This document shows, in pieces, positions 26,447 through 35,997 of a DNA stretch of 64,000 bases (positions are counted from its first letter, which is position 1; each line of letters starts with the position of its first letter). Location of the stretch: NCBI RefSeq assembly GCF_014216315.1, contig NZ_CP045702.1, positions 5,332,001 to 5,396,000 of the forward strand, given 5' to 3'. Below the pieces are notes generated by a model, which was given only the letters and a program-made list of their open reading frames with translations, had not been told where the DNA came from and did no database searches. This DNA is from Streptomyces finlayi. GTDB lineage: Bacteria > Actinomycetota > Actinomycetes > Streptomycetales > Streptomycetaceae. Made by a program: the position numbers and the translations under genes.

Positions 26447-29023
26447 TCAGACGGTCGCAGCCGCCGCGTCGGCCGCCTGGGCCTTCAGCGCGCGCTCGAC
26501 GCCCGCGCGGGACTCCGACATCAGCCGGCGCAGGGCCGCGTTCGGCTCCGCCGACGCCAGCCAGGCGTCCGTCGCGTCGAGCGTGGCCTGCGAGACCTGG
26601 AACGACGGGTACAGACCGACCGCGATCTGCTGGGCCATCTCGTGGCTCCGTGAGTCCCAGACGTCCTTGACCGCCGCGAAGAACTTCTCCGTGTACGGCG
26701 CCAGCAGCTCGCGCTGGTCCGTCTGCGCGAAGCCGCTGATGACCGCCTCCTGGAGGGAGTTCGGCAGCTTGTCGGACTCGACGACCGAGGCCCACGCCGC
26801 GGCCTTCGCCTCCGCCGTCGGCTGCGCCGCACGCGCCGAGGCCGCGTGGCGCTCTCCCGCCGCGGTCCTGTCGCGCTCGTACTCGGCGGCGATCTCCTCC
26901 TCGTCGTGCAGTCCGGTCGCGGCCAGCCGCTCCACGAACGCCCAGCGCAGCTCGGTGTCGACGGCCAGGCCCTCGATCGTCTCCGTGCCGTCCAGCAGCG
27001 CCTGGAGCAGGTCCAGCTGGGCCGGTGTGCGGGCCGTCGCCGCGAAGGCGCGGGCCCAGGCCAGCTGGTGGTCACTGCCCGGCTCCGCAGCGTGCAGATG
27101 GGCCAGCGTGGCTTCCGTCCACTGGGTCAGGTACGTCTCACGGGCCTCCGGTGCCGCGTACAGGTCCAGAGCCATCTTCACCTGACGGTGCAGCGACTGG
27201 ACGACGCCGATGTCCGACTCCTTGCCGATGCCCGAGAGGACGAGGGAGAGGTAGTCGCGCGTCGCCAGTTCGCCGTCGCGCGTCATGTCCCAGGCCGAGG
27301 CCCAGCTCAGGGCGCGCGGCAGGGACTCGGCGAAGTCGCCCAGGTGCGCGGTGACGACCCGCAGCGACTCCTCGTCGAGGCGGACCTTCGCGTACGACAG
27401 GTCGTCGTCGTTGAGGAGGATGACCGCCGGGCGGGCGGTGTCCGCCGGGAAGGGCACGGTGGTGCGCTCCCCGTCGACGTCCAGCTCGATCCGGCTCGTA
27501 CGGACCAGCTTCCCGGCCTCGTCGAGGTCGTAGCAGCCGACCGCGATCCGGTGCGGGCGCAGCGTGGGCTCGCCCTTCGCGCCCGCGGGGAGCGCGGGGG
27601 CCTCCTGGAGGACCGTGAAGGACGTGACGTGGCCGTTCGCGTCCGTCTCGATCTCCGGGCGCAGGATGTTGATCCCGGCGGTCTCCAGCCACAGCTTCGA
27701 CCAGGTCTTCAGGTCACGGCCGGAGGTCTTCTCCAGCGCGCCCAGCAGGTCGGACAGCTGGGTGTTCCCGAAGGCGTGCGCCTTGAAGTACGCCTGGACG
27801 CCCTGGAAGAAAGCGTCCATGCCGACGTACGCCACGAGCTGCTTCAGGACCGAGGCGCCCTTCGCGTACGTGATCCCGTCGAAGTTGACGAGGACGTCGT
27901 CGAGGTCGCTGATGTCCGCCATGATCGGGTGCGTGGACGGCAGCTGGTCCTGGCGGTACGCCCACGTCTTCATGGAGTTGGCGAACGTGGTCCAGGAGTG
28001 CGGCCACTTGGAGCCCTCGGCGTACGCCTGGCAGGCGATCGAGGTGTAGGTGGCGAACGACTCGTTCAGCCACAGGTCGTTCCACCACTCCATGGTGACG
28101 AGGTCGCCGAACCACATGTGGGCCAGCTCGTGCAGGATGGTCTCCGCACGGACCTCGTACGCCGCGTCCGTCACCTTCGAACGGAACACGTACTGGTCGC
28201 GGATCGTGACCGCTCCCGCGTTCTCCATCGCGCCCGCGTTGAACTCCGGGACGAAGAGCTGGTCGTACTTCGCGAAGGGGTACGCGTAGTCGAACTTCTC
28301 CTGGAACCAGTCGAAGCCCTGCCGCGTGACCGCGAAGATGTCGTCCGCGTCGAGGTACTCGGCGAGCGACGGGCGGCAGTAGATACCGAGCGGGACGGTC
28401 TGGCCGTCCTTCTCGTACGTGCTGTGCACCGCGTGGTACGGACCGGCGATCAGGGCCGTGATGTACGTCGAGATGCGGGGCGTCGGGTCGAAGACCCAGA
28501 GGTCGTCCTTCGGCTCCGGCGTCGGCGAGTTGGAGATCACGGTCCAGCCGGCCGGGGCCTTCACGCTGAACCGGAAGGTCGCCTTCAGGTCGGGCTGCTC
28601 GAAGCTCGCGAACACCCGGCGGGCGTCCGGGACCTCGAACTGGGTGTAGAGGTACGCCTGCTCGTCGACCGGGTCGACGAAGCGGTGCAGGCCCTCGCCG
28701 GTGTTCGTGTACGCGCAGTCGGCGACGACCTTGAGCTCGTTGGTGCCGGCGCGCAGGTGCTTCAGCGCGATGCGCGAGTCACGGAAGACGGCGGCGACGT
28801 CCAGCGCCTTGCCGTTCAGCACGGCCTCGTGCACGGCCGGGGCGACGAGGTCGATGAAGGTCTCCGCACCGTCCTCGGCGGAGTCGAAGCGCACGGTGGT
28901 GACGGACCGGTAGGTCCCACCCTCCTGCGCTCCGGAGAGGTCGAGATCGATCTCGTACGCGTCCACGGTCAGCAGGCGCGCCCGCTCCTGTGCCTCTTCG
29001 CGGGTCAGATTCGTGCCAGGCAC
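26447..29023 (-). CDS. pepN: Aminopeptidase N (M1 family), copy 1
   Basis: The product has 858 residues. The M1 signatures are intact: GAMENAG substrate-binding loop, HELAHMWFGD zinc site, and NESFATY with the third ligand Glu. The C-terminal ERAP1-like helical domain is present. It is cytoplasmic and releases N-terminal residues from peptides. GTG 29023 is chosen because AAGGAG lies 8 nt upstream; the frame remains open upstream without a site. It is closely similar to the gene at 35998-38577. Divergent from the DUF1203 gene. Confidence 0.95.
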   Translation of the reverse strand: MPGTNLTREEAQERARLLTVDAYEIDLDLSGAQEGGTYRSVTTVRFDSAEDGAETFIDLVAPAVHEAVLNGKALDVAAVFRDSRIALKHLRAGTNELKVVADCAYTNTGEGLHRFVDPVDEQAYLYTQFEVPDARRVFASFEQPDLKATFRFSVKAPAGWTVISNSPTPEPKDDLWVFDPTPRISTYITALIAGPYHAVHSTYEKDGQTVPLGIYCRPSLAEYLDADDIFAVTRQGFDWFQEKFDYAYPFAKYDQLFVPEFNAGAMENAGAVTIRDQYVFRSKVTDAAYEVRAETILHELAHMWFGDLVTMEWWNDLWLNESFATYTSIACQAYAEGSKWPHSWTTFANSMKTWAYRQDQLPSTHPIMADISDLDDVLVNFDGITYAKGASVLKQLVAYVGMDAFFQGVQAYFKAHAFGNTQLSDLLGALEKTSGRDLKTWSKLWLETAGINILRPEIETDANGHVTSFTVLQEAPALPAGAKGEPTLRPHRIAVGCYDLDEAGKLVRTSRIELDVDGERTTVPFPADTARPAVILLNDDDLSYAKVRLDEESLRVVTAHLGDFAESLPRALSWASAWDMTRDGELATRDYLSLVLSGIGKESDIGVVQSLHRQVKMALDLYAAPEARETYLTQWTEATLAHLHAAEPGSDHQLAWARAFAATARTPAQLDLLQALLDGTETIEGLAVDTELRWAFVERLAATGLHDEEEIAAEYERDRTAAGERHAASARAAQPTAEAKAAAWASVVESDKLPNSLQEAVISGFAQTDQRELLAPYTEKFFAAVKDVWDSRSHEMAQQIAVGLYPSFQVSQATLDATDAWLASAEPNAALRRLMSESRAGVERALKAQAADAAAATV

Positions 29024-29135
29024 GCGGTCATCTCCTTGATATGTGAGTTTTTGGTCATCCTTCCATGGGACATGCACACAGCGCGATGTCCGTTTTCCGC
29101 CGGACTCCCGGGGAATCCGGCAGGACCCTCGAACC

Positions 29136-29633
29136 ATGACCCGCTACGAGGCACGTCCCATCGAACCGACCGCACTCAAGGAACTCCGGGCCACCGACGA
29201 CGGGGGCCGCCCCTGCGTCCCGTACCCGGCCACGGAAGCGGGTGATCCGCTGCGCTGCTGCCTGCGCGGCGCGGAGCCGGGGGAGCGCGTCGCGCTCGTC
29301 TCGTACGCGCCGCTGCGCCGCTGGGCGGCCGCGCACTGGGCGAAGCCCGGGGCGTACGACGAGCAGGGACCGGTCTTCATCCATGCCGAGGACTGCGGGG
29401 GACCGGCGGAGCGGGAGGGGTATCCGTTCTCGCGAACCGGTGCGCTACGGGTCCTGCGGCGTTACAGCGCGGAGGGCCGGATCGTCGGCGGGCGGCTGCT
29501 GGAGATCCCGGCCGACGAGGAGCACGGATTCGACACGGCGTTCGCGGAGGCGTTCGCGGACCCGGAAGTGGCGCTGGTGCACGTGCGGGCCGTGGAGTAC
29601 GGGTGCTTCCAGTTCGAGGTGCGGCGCGGGTAG
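29136..29633 (+). CDS. DUF1203-type protein
   Basis: The product has 165 residues. The central GPVFIHAEDCGG is the hallmark of DUF1203 proteins, whose function is unknown; a conserved His/Asp/Cys cluster suggests metal binding or an enzyme. It has no signal peptide. ATG 29136 begins at the first residue of the conserved part. Its leader overlaps the pepN promoter region. Confidence 0.8.
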   Translation: MTRYEARPIEPTALKELRATDDGGRPCVPYPATEAGDPLRCCLRGAEPGERVALVSYAPLRRWAAAHWAKPGAYDEQGPVFIHAEDCGGPAEREGYPFSRTGALRVLRRYSAEGRIVGGRLLEIPADEEHGFDTAFAEAFADPEVALVHVRAVEYGCFQFEVRRG

Positions 29634-29666
29634 CACTTGAACTCCACCTTCAGGTGGCGAGGCTGT

Positions 29667-29684
29667 TCCTACTTCCGGTAGGAT
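29667..29684. promoter_or_regulatory. Promoter and candidate operator of the MazEF-type pair
   Basis: TAGGAT (29679-29684) lies 7 nt before the antitoxin ATG, so translation is probably leaderless. It is overlapped by the inverted repeat TCCTAC-N5-GTAGGA (29667-29683). A second palindrome, CCACCT-TC-AGGTGG, lies at 29644-29657. Either could bind the antitoxin for autoregulation. Confidence 0.5.
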
Positions 29685-29691
29685 GACAGGC

Positions 29692-29916
29692 ATGAAGATC
29701 AGTGTGAGCTTGCCGCAGGAGGATGTCACCTTCGTCGACGAGTACGCCGCGAAGACCGAGGCGGATTCCCGGTCGGCGGTGATACACGCCGCGATCGAGT
29801 TGCTTCGGGAGGCCGGGCTCGAAGCGGAGTACACCGAGGCGTTCGAAGAATGGGACGCGAGCGAGGACGCGGTTCTTTGGGACCGCACTGTCGGAGACGG
29901 AATCGCTGATGCGTAG
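29692..29916 (+). CDS. Ribbon-helix-helix antitoxin (MazE-like)
   Basis: The product has 74 residues. KISVSLPQEDVTFVDEYAAKTEADSRSAVIHAAIELL is a ribbon-helix-helix DNA-binding domain; the acidic C-terminal half would wrap the toxin. ATG 29692 is preferred over ATG 29683 because it is 7 nt after a -10 box and begins exactly with the RHH strand. It overlaps the toxin gene by 8 nt. Confidence 0.85.
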   Translation: MKISVSLPQEDVTFVDEYAAKTEADSRSAVIHAAIELLREAGLEAEYTEAFEEWDASEDAVLWDRTVGDGIADA

Positions 29917-30256
29917 AGGCGATATTCACCTGGTCGATCTCGAACCTGCCAAGGGCAGCGAGGCCAACAAGGTCAGACCGGCCGTGATCGTGTCCAACAA
30001 CGCCGCCAACCAGTCCGTCGAGTCGAACGGGCGAGGGGTGATCACCGTCCTGCCCCTGACCTCGAACACCGCACGTGTTCTCACATTCCAGGCGCTGCTC
30101 ACGTCCGCGGAGAGCGGGCTACCGAGGGACTCGAAGGTCCAGTGTGAGCAGGTCAGGGCAGTCTCCCTGGAACGCGTACTGAAGCGCATCGGCACCGTCC
30201 CCCGCCAGCGTATGACCGAGATCGACACGGCCCTGCGGCGGCACCTCGCCCTCTGA
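29909..30256 (+). CDS. MazF/PemK-type mRNA-interferase toxin
   Basis: The product has 115 residues. The PemK/MazF fold is recognisable from MRRGDIHLVDLEPAKGSEANKVRPAVIVSNN, then VITVLPLTSN and DSKVQCEQVRAVSLERV. The RPAVIVSN strand and the CEQVRAV segment hold the usual substrate-binding residues, so it should be an active endoribonuclease. It is translationally coupled to the antitoxin. Confidence 0.92.
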   Translation: MRRGDIHLVDLEPAKGSEANKVRPAVIVSNNAANQSVESNGRGVITVLPLTSNTARVLTFQALLTSAESGLPRDSKVQCEQVRAVSLERVLKRIGTVPRQRMTEIDTALRRHLAL

Positions 30257-30262
30257 GGCACG

Positions 30263-30303
30263 CGAAAGGGGCGGCCACCGGAACCCGGTGGCCGCCCCTT
30301 TCG
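30263..30303. terminator. Bidirectional terminator between mazF and asd
   Basis: A 19-bp perfect stem starting CGAAAGGGGCGG with an AAC loop ends in CCCCTTTCG. It serves both convergent genes. Confidence 0.88.
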
Positions 30304-30314
30304 ACGTACGACTG

Positions 30315-31493
<1,179 letters not shown>

Positions 31494-31510
31494 TCAGGGG
31501 GAGGCAGTCC

Positions 31511-32035
31511 TTGTTGGGAAGGAAGCGCGCCGGCACCGGGGAAGATCCCCTCGGCCCGGCACAGGTGGACCGGGTGCGTGCGGTGCTCTCACTGGGCGGA
31601 GTGCCGTACGCGGACCTCCAGGACGGGGTGCAGCAGGTACGGCTGCGCCTCCTGGAGCGGGCGGCGAGCGGCCAGGAGGCGCCCCGCGAGATCGGCGTCC
31701 GGGCGGCCATGGTGGCCTCCCGGCCGGCCGCCGACTGGCACCGGGGCCGCGGCAGACAGGAACGGATCGGCGCCAGGCCTCGCCGCGCCGAGTCCTGCGG
31801 ATGCCGTGACCGAGGGCGGCCAGGAGGCCCGGCTGCTCGCCCTCACCGTCGCGGAGGGGCTCGACGAGCTGCCGGCGGCCCAGCGCCAGGCCCTCGTGCT
31901 GCGGTTCTACGCCGATCTCTCGGTACCGCAGATCGCGGCGGAGCTGGGCATTCCCGAGGGCACGGTGAAGAGCCGACTGCACGCGGACGAACGCTGCCCG
32001 CCTCGCGCACCCTGGACTGCACGGACCCCGGATGA
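31511..32035 (+). pseudogene. Frameshifted ECF/SigE-type sigma factor
   Basis: The start (TTG 31511 after GGGGGAGG) codes MLGRKRAGTGEDPLGP and a region-2-like part to about 31775. The family sequence then continues one base out of phase: GLDELPAAQRQALVLRFYADLSVPQIAAELGIPEGTVKSRLH (region 4) is read in the neighbouring frame up to about 31985. Removing one C near 31777 (AGGCCT) would join them. The last 15 residues fit again in the first frame, so a second compensating shift is likely. Intact relatives have about 175 residues. Either a pseudogene or an assembly error. Confidence 0.75.
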
Positions 32036-32097
32036 CGCACAGCGGGGCGGGAGCTCCCGGAAGAGCGCCCGCCCCGCTGCTCAGTTACCGCAGGCCG

Positions 32098-35000
32098 TTA
32101 CGGCGTGACCTTCTCGATCACGACGCTGCCGGTGCCCGCCGCGGTGCCGCGGGCGTTCACCAGCTGGACCTCACCGAAGAACTGACGTCCCTCGGGTGCC
32201 GCGCCGGCGACCAGGACCTCGGCGCCGAGCTGCGCCGAGGCGCCGTTGGCCAGGGTCACCGCCTTCGACTCGTCGACCGTGATCGCGCCGAGCGAGGGCG
32301 CGTAGTACACGTCGCGGTAGTCGTACTCGGTGGTCCCCGCCGGAACCGCGTAACCGTCGACGACGACGGTGTACGTACCGGCTGCCGGCTTCACCAGGCT
32401 GACCGACTCCTCGGAACCGGCCGTCGTGGACGCACCGACCTCGGTGTCGCCGTTGTAGACGTACAGGTCGATGTCGGCGTTGGCGTCCGAGGTGCCACCG
32501 ATGGCGAAGTCGAGCTTCTCGACGCCCTCACCGATGGTGACCGTGGTCTCGTACGTCTCACCCGTGGAGATCGACGGGCGCTCGACCTTGGCCGAACCCA
32601 GCGAGCCGCCCTTGAGCTTGCCCTCCAGGTCACCCGCGTTGTTCGTGACCGTCCAGTCCACCGCGGCCGGGGTACCGATCTTCGCCTCGGCGATGGTCCG
32701 CACCGCCGGGTCGAAGGTGGCGCCGAGCAGCGAGACATCCAGCTTGTACGGGTTGTCCAGCAGGGCCGACGTACGCCGCGACTCGACCTCGATCTCCCAG
32801 ACGCCCGGCTGCGGGTCCTTGTAGGACCGCACGTCCGGACGGCAGGTGTTGGCCGGGCTCTCGTAGTTCGGGTAGCAGAAGATCGTGGAGCTGTCCTCCA
32901 CCGCGACCCCGTAGGGGTGGATGGAGATGAACCGCGTCTGGCTGCCCGAACGGAGCGCGCTGAGGGCGACCTCAAGGGTCTTCGCGCCCTCCGGCACGTT
33001 CACGAAGTAGGACTTGTGGTCGTTGCGCTGGACCGAGCCGGACGCCGTGTACGCGTAACCCGGCGCCACGAGCTGCTTGGAGACGACGACGGTGGCGAGG
33101 ATCTGGTGGTCCACGCCGACGGTCCGCGAGTCGTTGACCTTGAGGATCGCGCTGTGCACACCGGCACTGCCGGGGCGCGCCTTGACCTTGACGGTCACCG
33201 GCTTGCCGAGCGGCAGGGAGACGGTGCTCGAACCGGCCAGCGAGAAGGTGCCGTCGTTGTTCTTCCAGGACAGCGAGTGCGCGACGTTGCGGTCGGGGCC
33301 CGTGGTGCGGGTGACCGTCACGTCGTACGTCTTGCTCTGGCCGGCCTTCAGGCCGCCCTCACGGTCGTACAGACCCGTACCGAAGCCCGGGGTCTTCAGC
33401 GCGAAGTCGATCGCGGTGTCGACCGGGGCCTTCACCGAGTACTCATGCGCCGTGGCGCCCGACTTGATGGACTTCCAGGCGCCGAGGATGTTCATCAAAC
33501 CGGCACCCTGGGCGTGCGCGGGCACGCCCTTGATGTGGGTGGCGGTGCTGGTGAGCGCGGTGCGCAGGTCGGCCGGGGGCAGCTCGATGTTCTTCCGCTT
33601 GGCGGCCGAGAGCAGCAGCGCGGCGGCACCGGCGGCCTGCGGCGAGGACATCGAGGTGCCCTGCATCATCGAGTAGCCGGCCGGCAGGCTGTAGCCCGCC
33701 TCCTTGACGGGCCCGCCGGCCTGCCAGGTCTGGGTGGTGTTCACGGCCGCACCCGGCGCCGTCAGGATCGGCGCGAAGCCGCCGTCCTCACGAGGACCGC
33801 GCGAGGAGAAGGGCAGCATGGCGTACTTCTTGGAGACGTTCGAGCCGTAGTTGGCGGCCCACGTCTCCTTGGAGATGGACGCCCCCACCGAGATGACGTG
33901 GTCGGCGAGACCGGGGTCACCGATGGTGTTCACACCCGGGCCGTCGTTGCCGGCCGAGATGACCAGCTGGACGCCGTAGTTGTCGATGAGCCGCTTGTAC
34001 AGCTCCGCGCGGGCGTTGTTGCCGTCGTTCAGCGGCGGCAGGCCACCGATCGACATGTTGACGATGTCGACACCGCGGTTCACGACGAGGTCGATCATGC
34101 CCTCGGTCAGCGCGATGTTGGTGCAGCCGCCGGACCAGGTGCAGGCACGCGAGGAGACGACCTTGGCGCCGGGCGCCGCGCCGTTCATCTTGCCGCCGAA
34201 CAGGCCGTTGGCCGCGGTGATACCGGCGACGTGCGTGCCGTGCGAGCCCTCGATGACGCCGATGTTCACGAAGTCGGCCTTGTCGCCGGCCGCGTTGTAC
34301 ACGACGTTCTTGCGGGTCTCGACGACGAACGGAATGCGCTCGACCACGTCGGTCGCCGGGTTGTCCGTACCGAAGTATCCGACCTGGTGGCCGTCCTTGT
34401 ACGGCTTCATGACGGCGTCGTTGGTGAAGTCCGCGTCGTTGTTCAGGTCGACGCGCGAGGTGTTGGAGACCGCGTCGTAGAGGACGGCCCACACGTCGGT
34501 GGTGTCGCCGTCCCGGTTCAGGTCTCCCGCCATGTCGCCACCGCGGGTGGCGGCCTCGGCGAAGAGCCGCATCTTGTACGCGCCCTCGGGCGCCGTGTAC
34601 GTGCGTCCGCCGCTGGTGAAGACAGGACCGGCCACGGAGGCCGTCATCGGCAGCCACGTACGGTCACCGTCGCTCACCGGGTCGGTGGCCGTCACCCAGT
34701 CGACGATCTTGCGCTCGCCGGTGGTGGTCTTCTGCAGAGCCGGGTGCCCGACGTCGACACCGGAGTCCAGGACACCGATGGTGATCCCGCGGCCGTCGGC
34801 CTTCGGGTTCTGCGCGACGAAGTCGACCGCGCCCGTCTCGAAGGACGGGTTGTACGGGTTCTTCGCCGGGGTGGCCTTGCCGGGCGCCGGGTAGGAGCCC
34901 GTCGCCTGCGTCGAGGCGCCGGCCGCGCGGTCGCCCGCGGGCGTCGGGTCGTCGAGCTTGATCTCCTGCTTGAGATCGATGCCGTACACCGACGACAGCT

Positions 35001-35394
35001 TCGACGCCGCCTTGAGCGTGGCGTCGGCGGTGGCCGTCGGTACGGTCGCGCGGACGTAACCGAGCTTGTCGTACGTCCGGCCGAGCACGGACCCCTTGAC
35101 GGCGTCCAGCTGCTTGGTGACTTCCTCGGTCGCGCCGGGGGCGGTGGCGACCATCAGCGTGATGTTCTTCTCGCCCTTGGCCTCGGCCTTCGCCAGCACG
35201 TCGGCGTCGGCACTGCCGAGCTTGTCGCCCTTGCCGTCGGCGGCAGAGGGCTTGACCGGTGCGGAGGCGGGGTCCTCGGCGGCGAAGACCGGGGCGGCGC
35301 CGGTGGCGGCCAGTGCGGCCACCAGGCCGGCGGCGGCGGCGATCCTGGCCGCGCGTCTTGCTCCGGGTATGAAGCTGGGGGATTCCTTGGTCAT
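32098..35394 (-). CDS. Secreted subtilisin-family (S8) serine protease
   Basis: The product has 1098 residues. It has a signal peptide (1 to about 39, ending VFAAED), a propeptide, and a catalytic domain with D210 (VLDSGVDVGH), His in EGSHGTHVAG and Ser in GTSMSSPQAAGAA. A large insert lies between the Asp and His blocks. Beyond the protease are several beta-sandwich segments and a pre-peptidase-C-like domain near 900-980 (DANADIDLYVYNGD). ATG 35394 has AGGG 6 nt upstream; ATG 35400 is an alternative. Probably a secreted, possibly cell-wall-associated, peptidase. Confidence 0.92.
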   Translation of the reverse strand: MTKESPSFIPGARRAARIAAAAGLVAALAATGAAPVFAAEDPASAPVKPSAADGKGDKLGSADADVLAKAEAKGEKNITLMVATAPGATEEVTKQLDAVKGSVLGRTYDKLGYVRATVPTATADATLKAASKLSSVYGIDLKQEIKLDDPTPAGDRAAGASTQATGSYPAPGKATPAKNPYNPSFETGAVDFVAQNPKADGRGITIGVLDSGVDVGHPALQKTTTGERKIVDWVTATDPVSDGDRTWLPMTASVAGPVFTSGGRTYTAPEGAYKMRLFAEAATRGGDMAGDLNRDGDTTDVWAVLYDAVSNTSRVDLNNDADFTNDAVMKPYKDGHQVGYFGTDNPATDVVERIPFVVETRKNVVYNAAGDKADFVNIGVIEGSHGTHVAGITAANGLFGGKMNGAAPGAKVVSSRACTWSGGCTNIALTEGMIDLVVNRGVDIVNMSIGGLPPLNDGNNARAELYKRLIDNYGVQLVISAGNDGPGVNTIGDPGLADHVISVGASISKETWAANYGSNVSKKYAMLPFSSRGPREDGGFAPILTAPGAAVNTTQTWQAGGPVKEAGYSLPAGYSMMQGTSMSSPQAAGAAALLLSAAKRKNIELPPADLRTALTSTATHIKGVPAHAQGAGLMNILGAWKSIKSGATAHEYSVKAPVDTAIDFALKTPGFGTGLYDREGGLKAGQSKTYDVTVTRTTGPDRNVAHSLSWKNNDGTFSLAGSSTVSLPLGKPVTVKVKARPGSAGVHSAILKVNDSRTVGVDHQILATVVVSKQLVAPGYAYTASGSVQRNDHKSYFVNVPEGAKTLEVALSALRSGSQTRFISIHPYGVAVEDSSTIFCYPNYESPANTCRPDVRSYKDPQPGVWEIEVESRRTSALLDNPYKLDVSLLGATFDPAVRTIAEAKIGTPAAVDWTVTNNAGDLEGKLKGGSLGSAKVERPSISTGETYETTVTIGEGVEKLDFAIGGTSDANADIDLYVYNGDTEVGASTTAGSEESVSLVKPAAGTYTVVVDGYAVPAGTTEYDYRDVYYAPSLGAITVDESKAVTLANGASAQLGAEVLVAGAAPEGRQFFGEVQLVNARGTAAGTGSVVIEKVTP

Positions 35395-35566
35395 CAGCAT
35401 CCCTGTATGTGAAAGAGAGAGTCCGGAATTCGGTACCCGATGACCGCTCACCCTGTCTTAAATGACAGGCGTTTGTAGAGAGTTGACGGGGGTGAGTATG
35501 GGACATGGCGTAGATCCGCCACCGAGGTCAAAGCGTCACGCGGGACGAATGGGTCCATAGGTGCCG

Positions 35567-35947
35567 TCACCGAGGCAGGATCACCACATACGCGGCCGGT
35601 TCGCGGTCGTTCGCCGCCATCAGCGCCGTGCGCACGATGGTCGCCTGCTGAGCCAGGGCCTCGCGCAGCTTCCCCGGTGTGACGTGGACAACGGTGATGC
35701 CCAGCCGTTCCAGGTGGTCGCGCTTGCCGGCGCGAGCGGGCCGGTGCGCCTCGTCGTCCTCGCCAGGGGTGTGGCAGTCGATCTCCACGGCCACGGCCTG
35801 CTCGGGCCAGTACGCGTCGACCCCGCCCAGCTGAGGGCCGCCCGGCAGCTCGCCCGAGGAGACACTCCGGAGGGGCCCCGGGCCACCCCAACGGGGCAAC
35901 CACGGGGCCGCCGCACCCAACTCGGCCCGTCCGGCGCTCGAGGACAA
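35567..35947 (-). pseudogene. Truncated endonuclease-like (DUF559-type) protein
   Basis: The 126-residue frame carries a restriction-endonuclease-like core: GGVDAYWPEQAVAVEIDC (Asp and Glu of a PD-(D/E)XK-like site), KRDHLERLGITVVHVTPGKL and a conserved end AAYVVILPR. Full-length relatives are longer, with an N-terminal domain that is missing here. No convincing ribosome site exists. Probably a 5'-truncated remnant, although a short working protein cannot be excluded. Confidence 0.5.
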
Positions 35948-35997
35948 GCCTCGATCACAAGGCCTCGATCAGAAGGCCCGGTGCCACACGACCCGGT

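Noticed and set aside
26846..29245. A 799-residue frame opposite pepN copy 1
   Set aside because: It is a high-GC shadow of pepN without any recognisable domain or ribosome site.
32032..35412. A 1126-residue frame opposite the subtilase
   Set aside because: It is the mirror of a strongly supported S8 protease; its translation is Arg/Val/Leu-biased with no domain.
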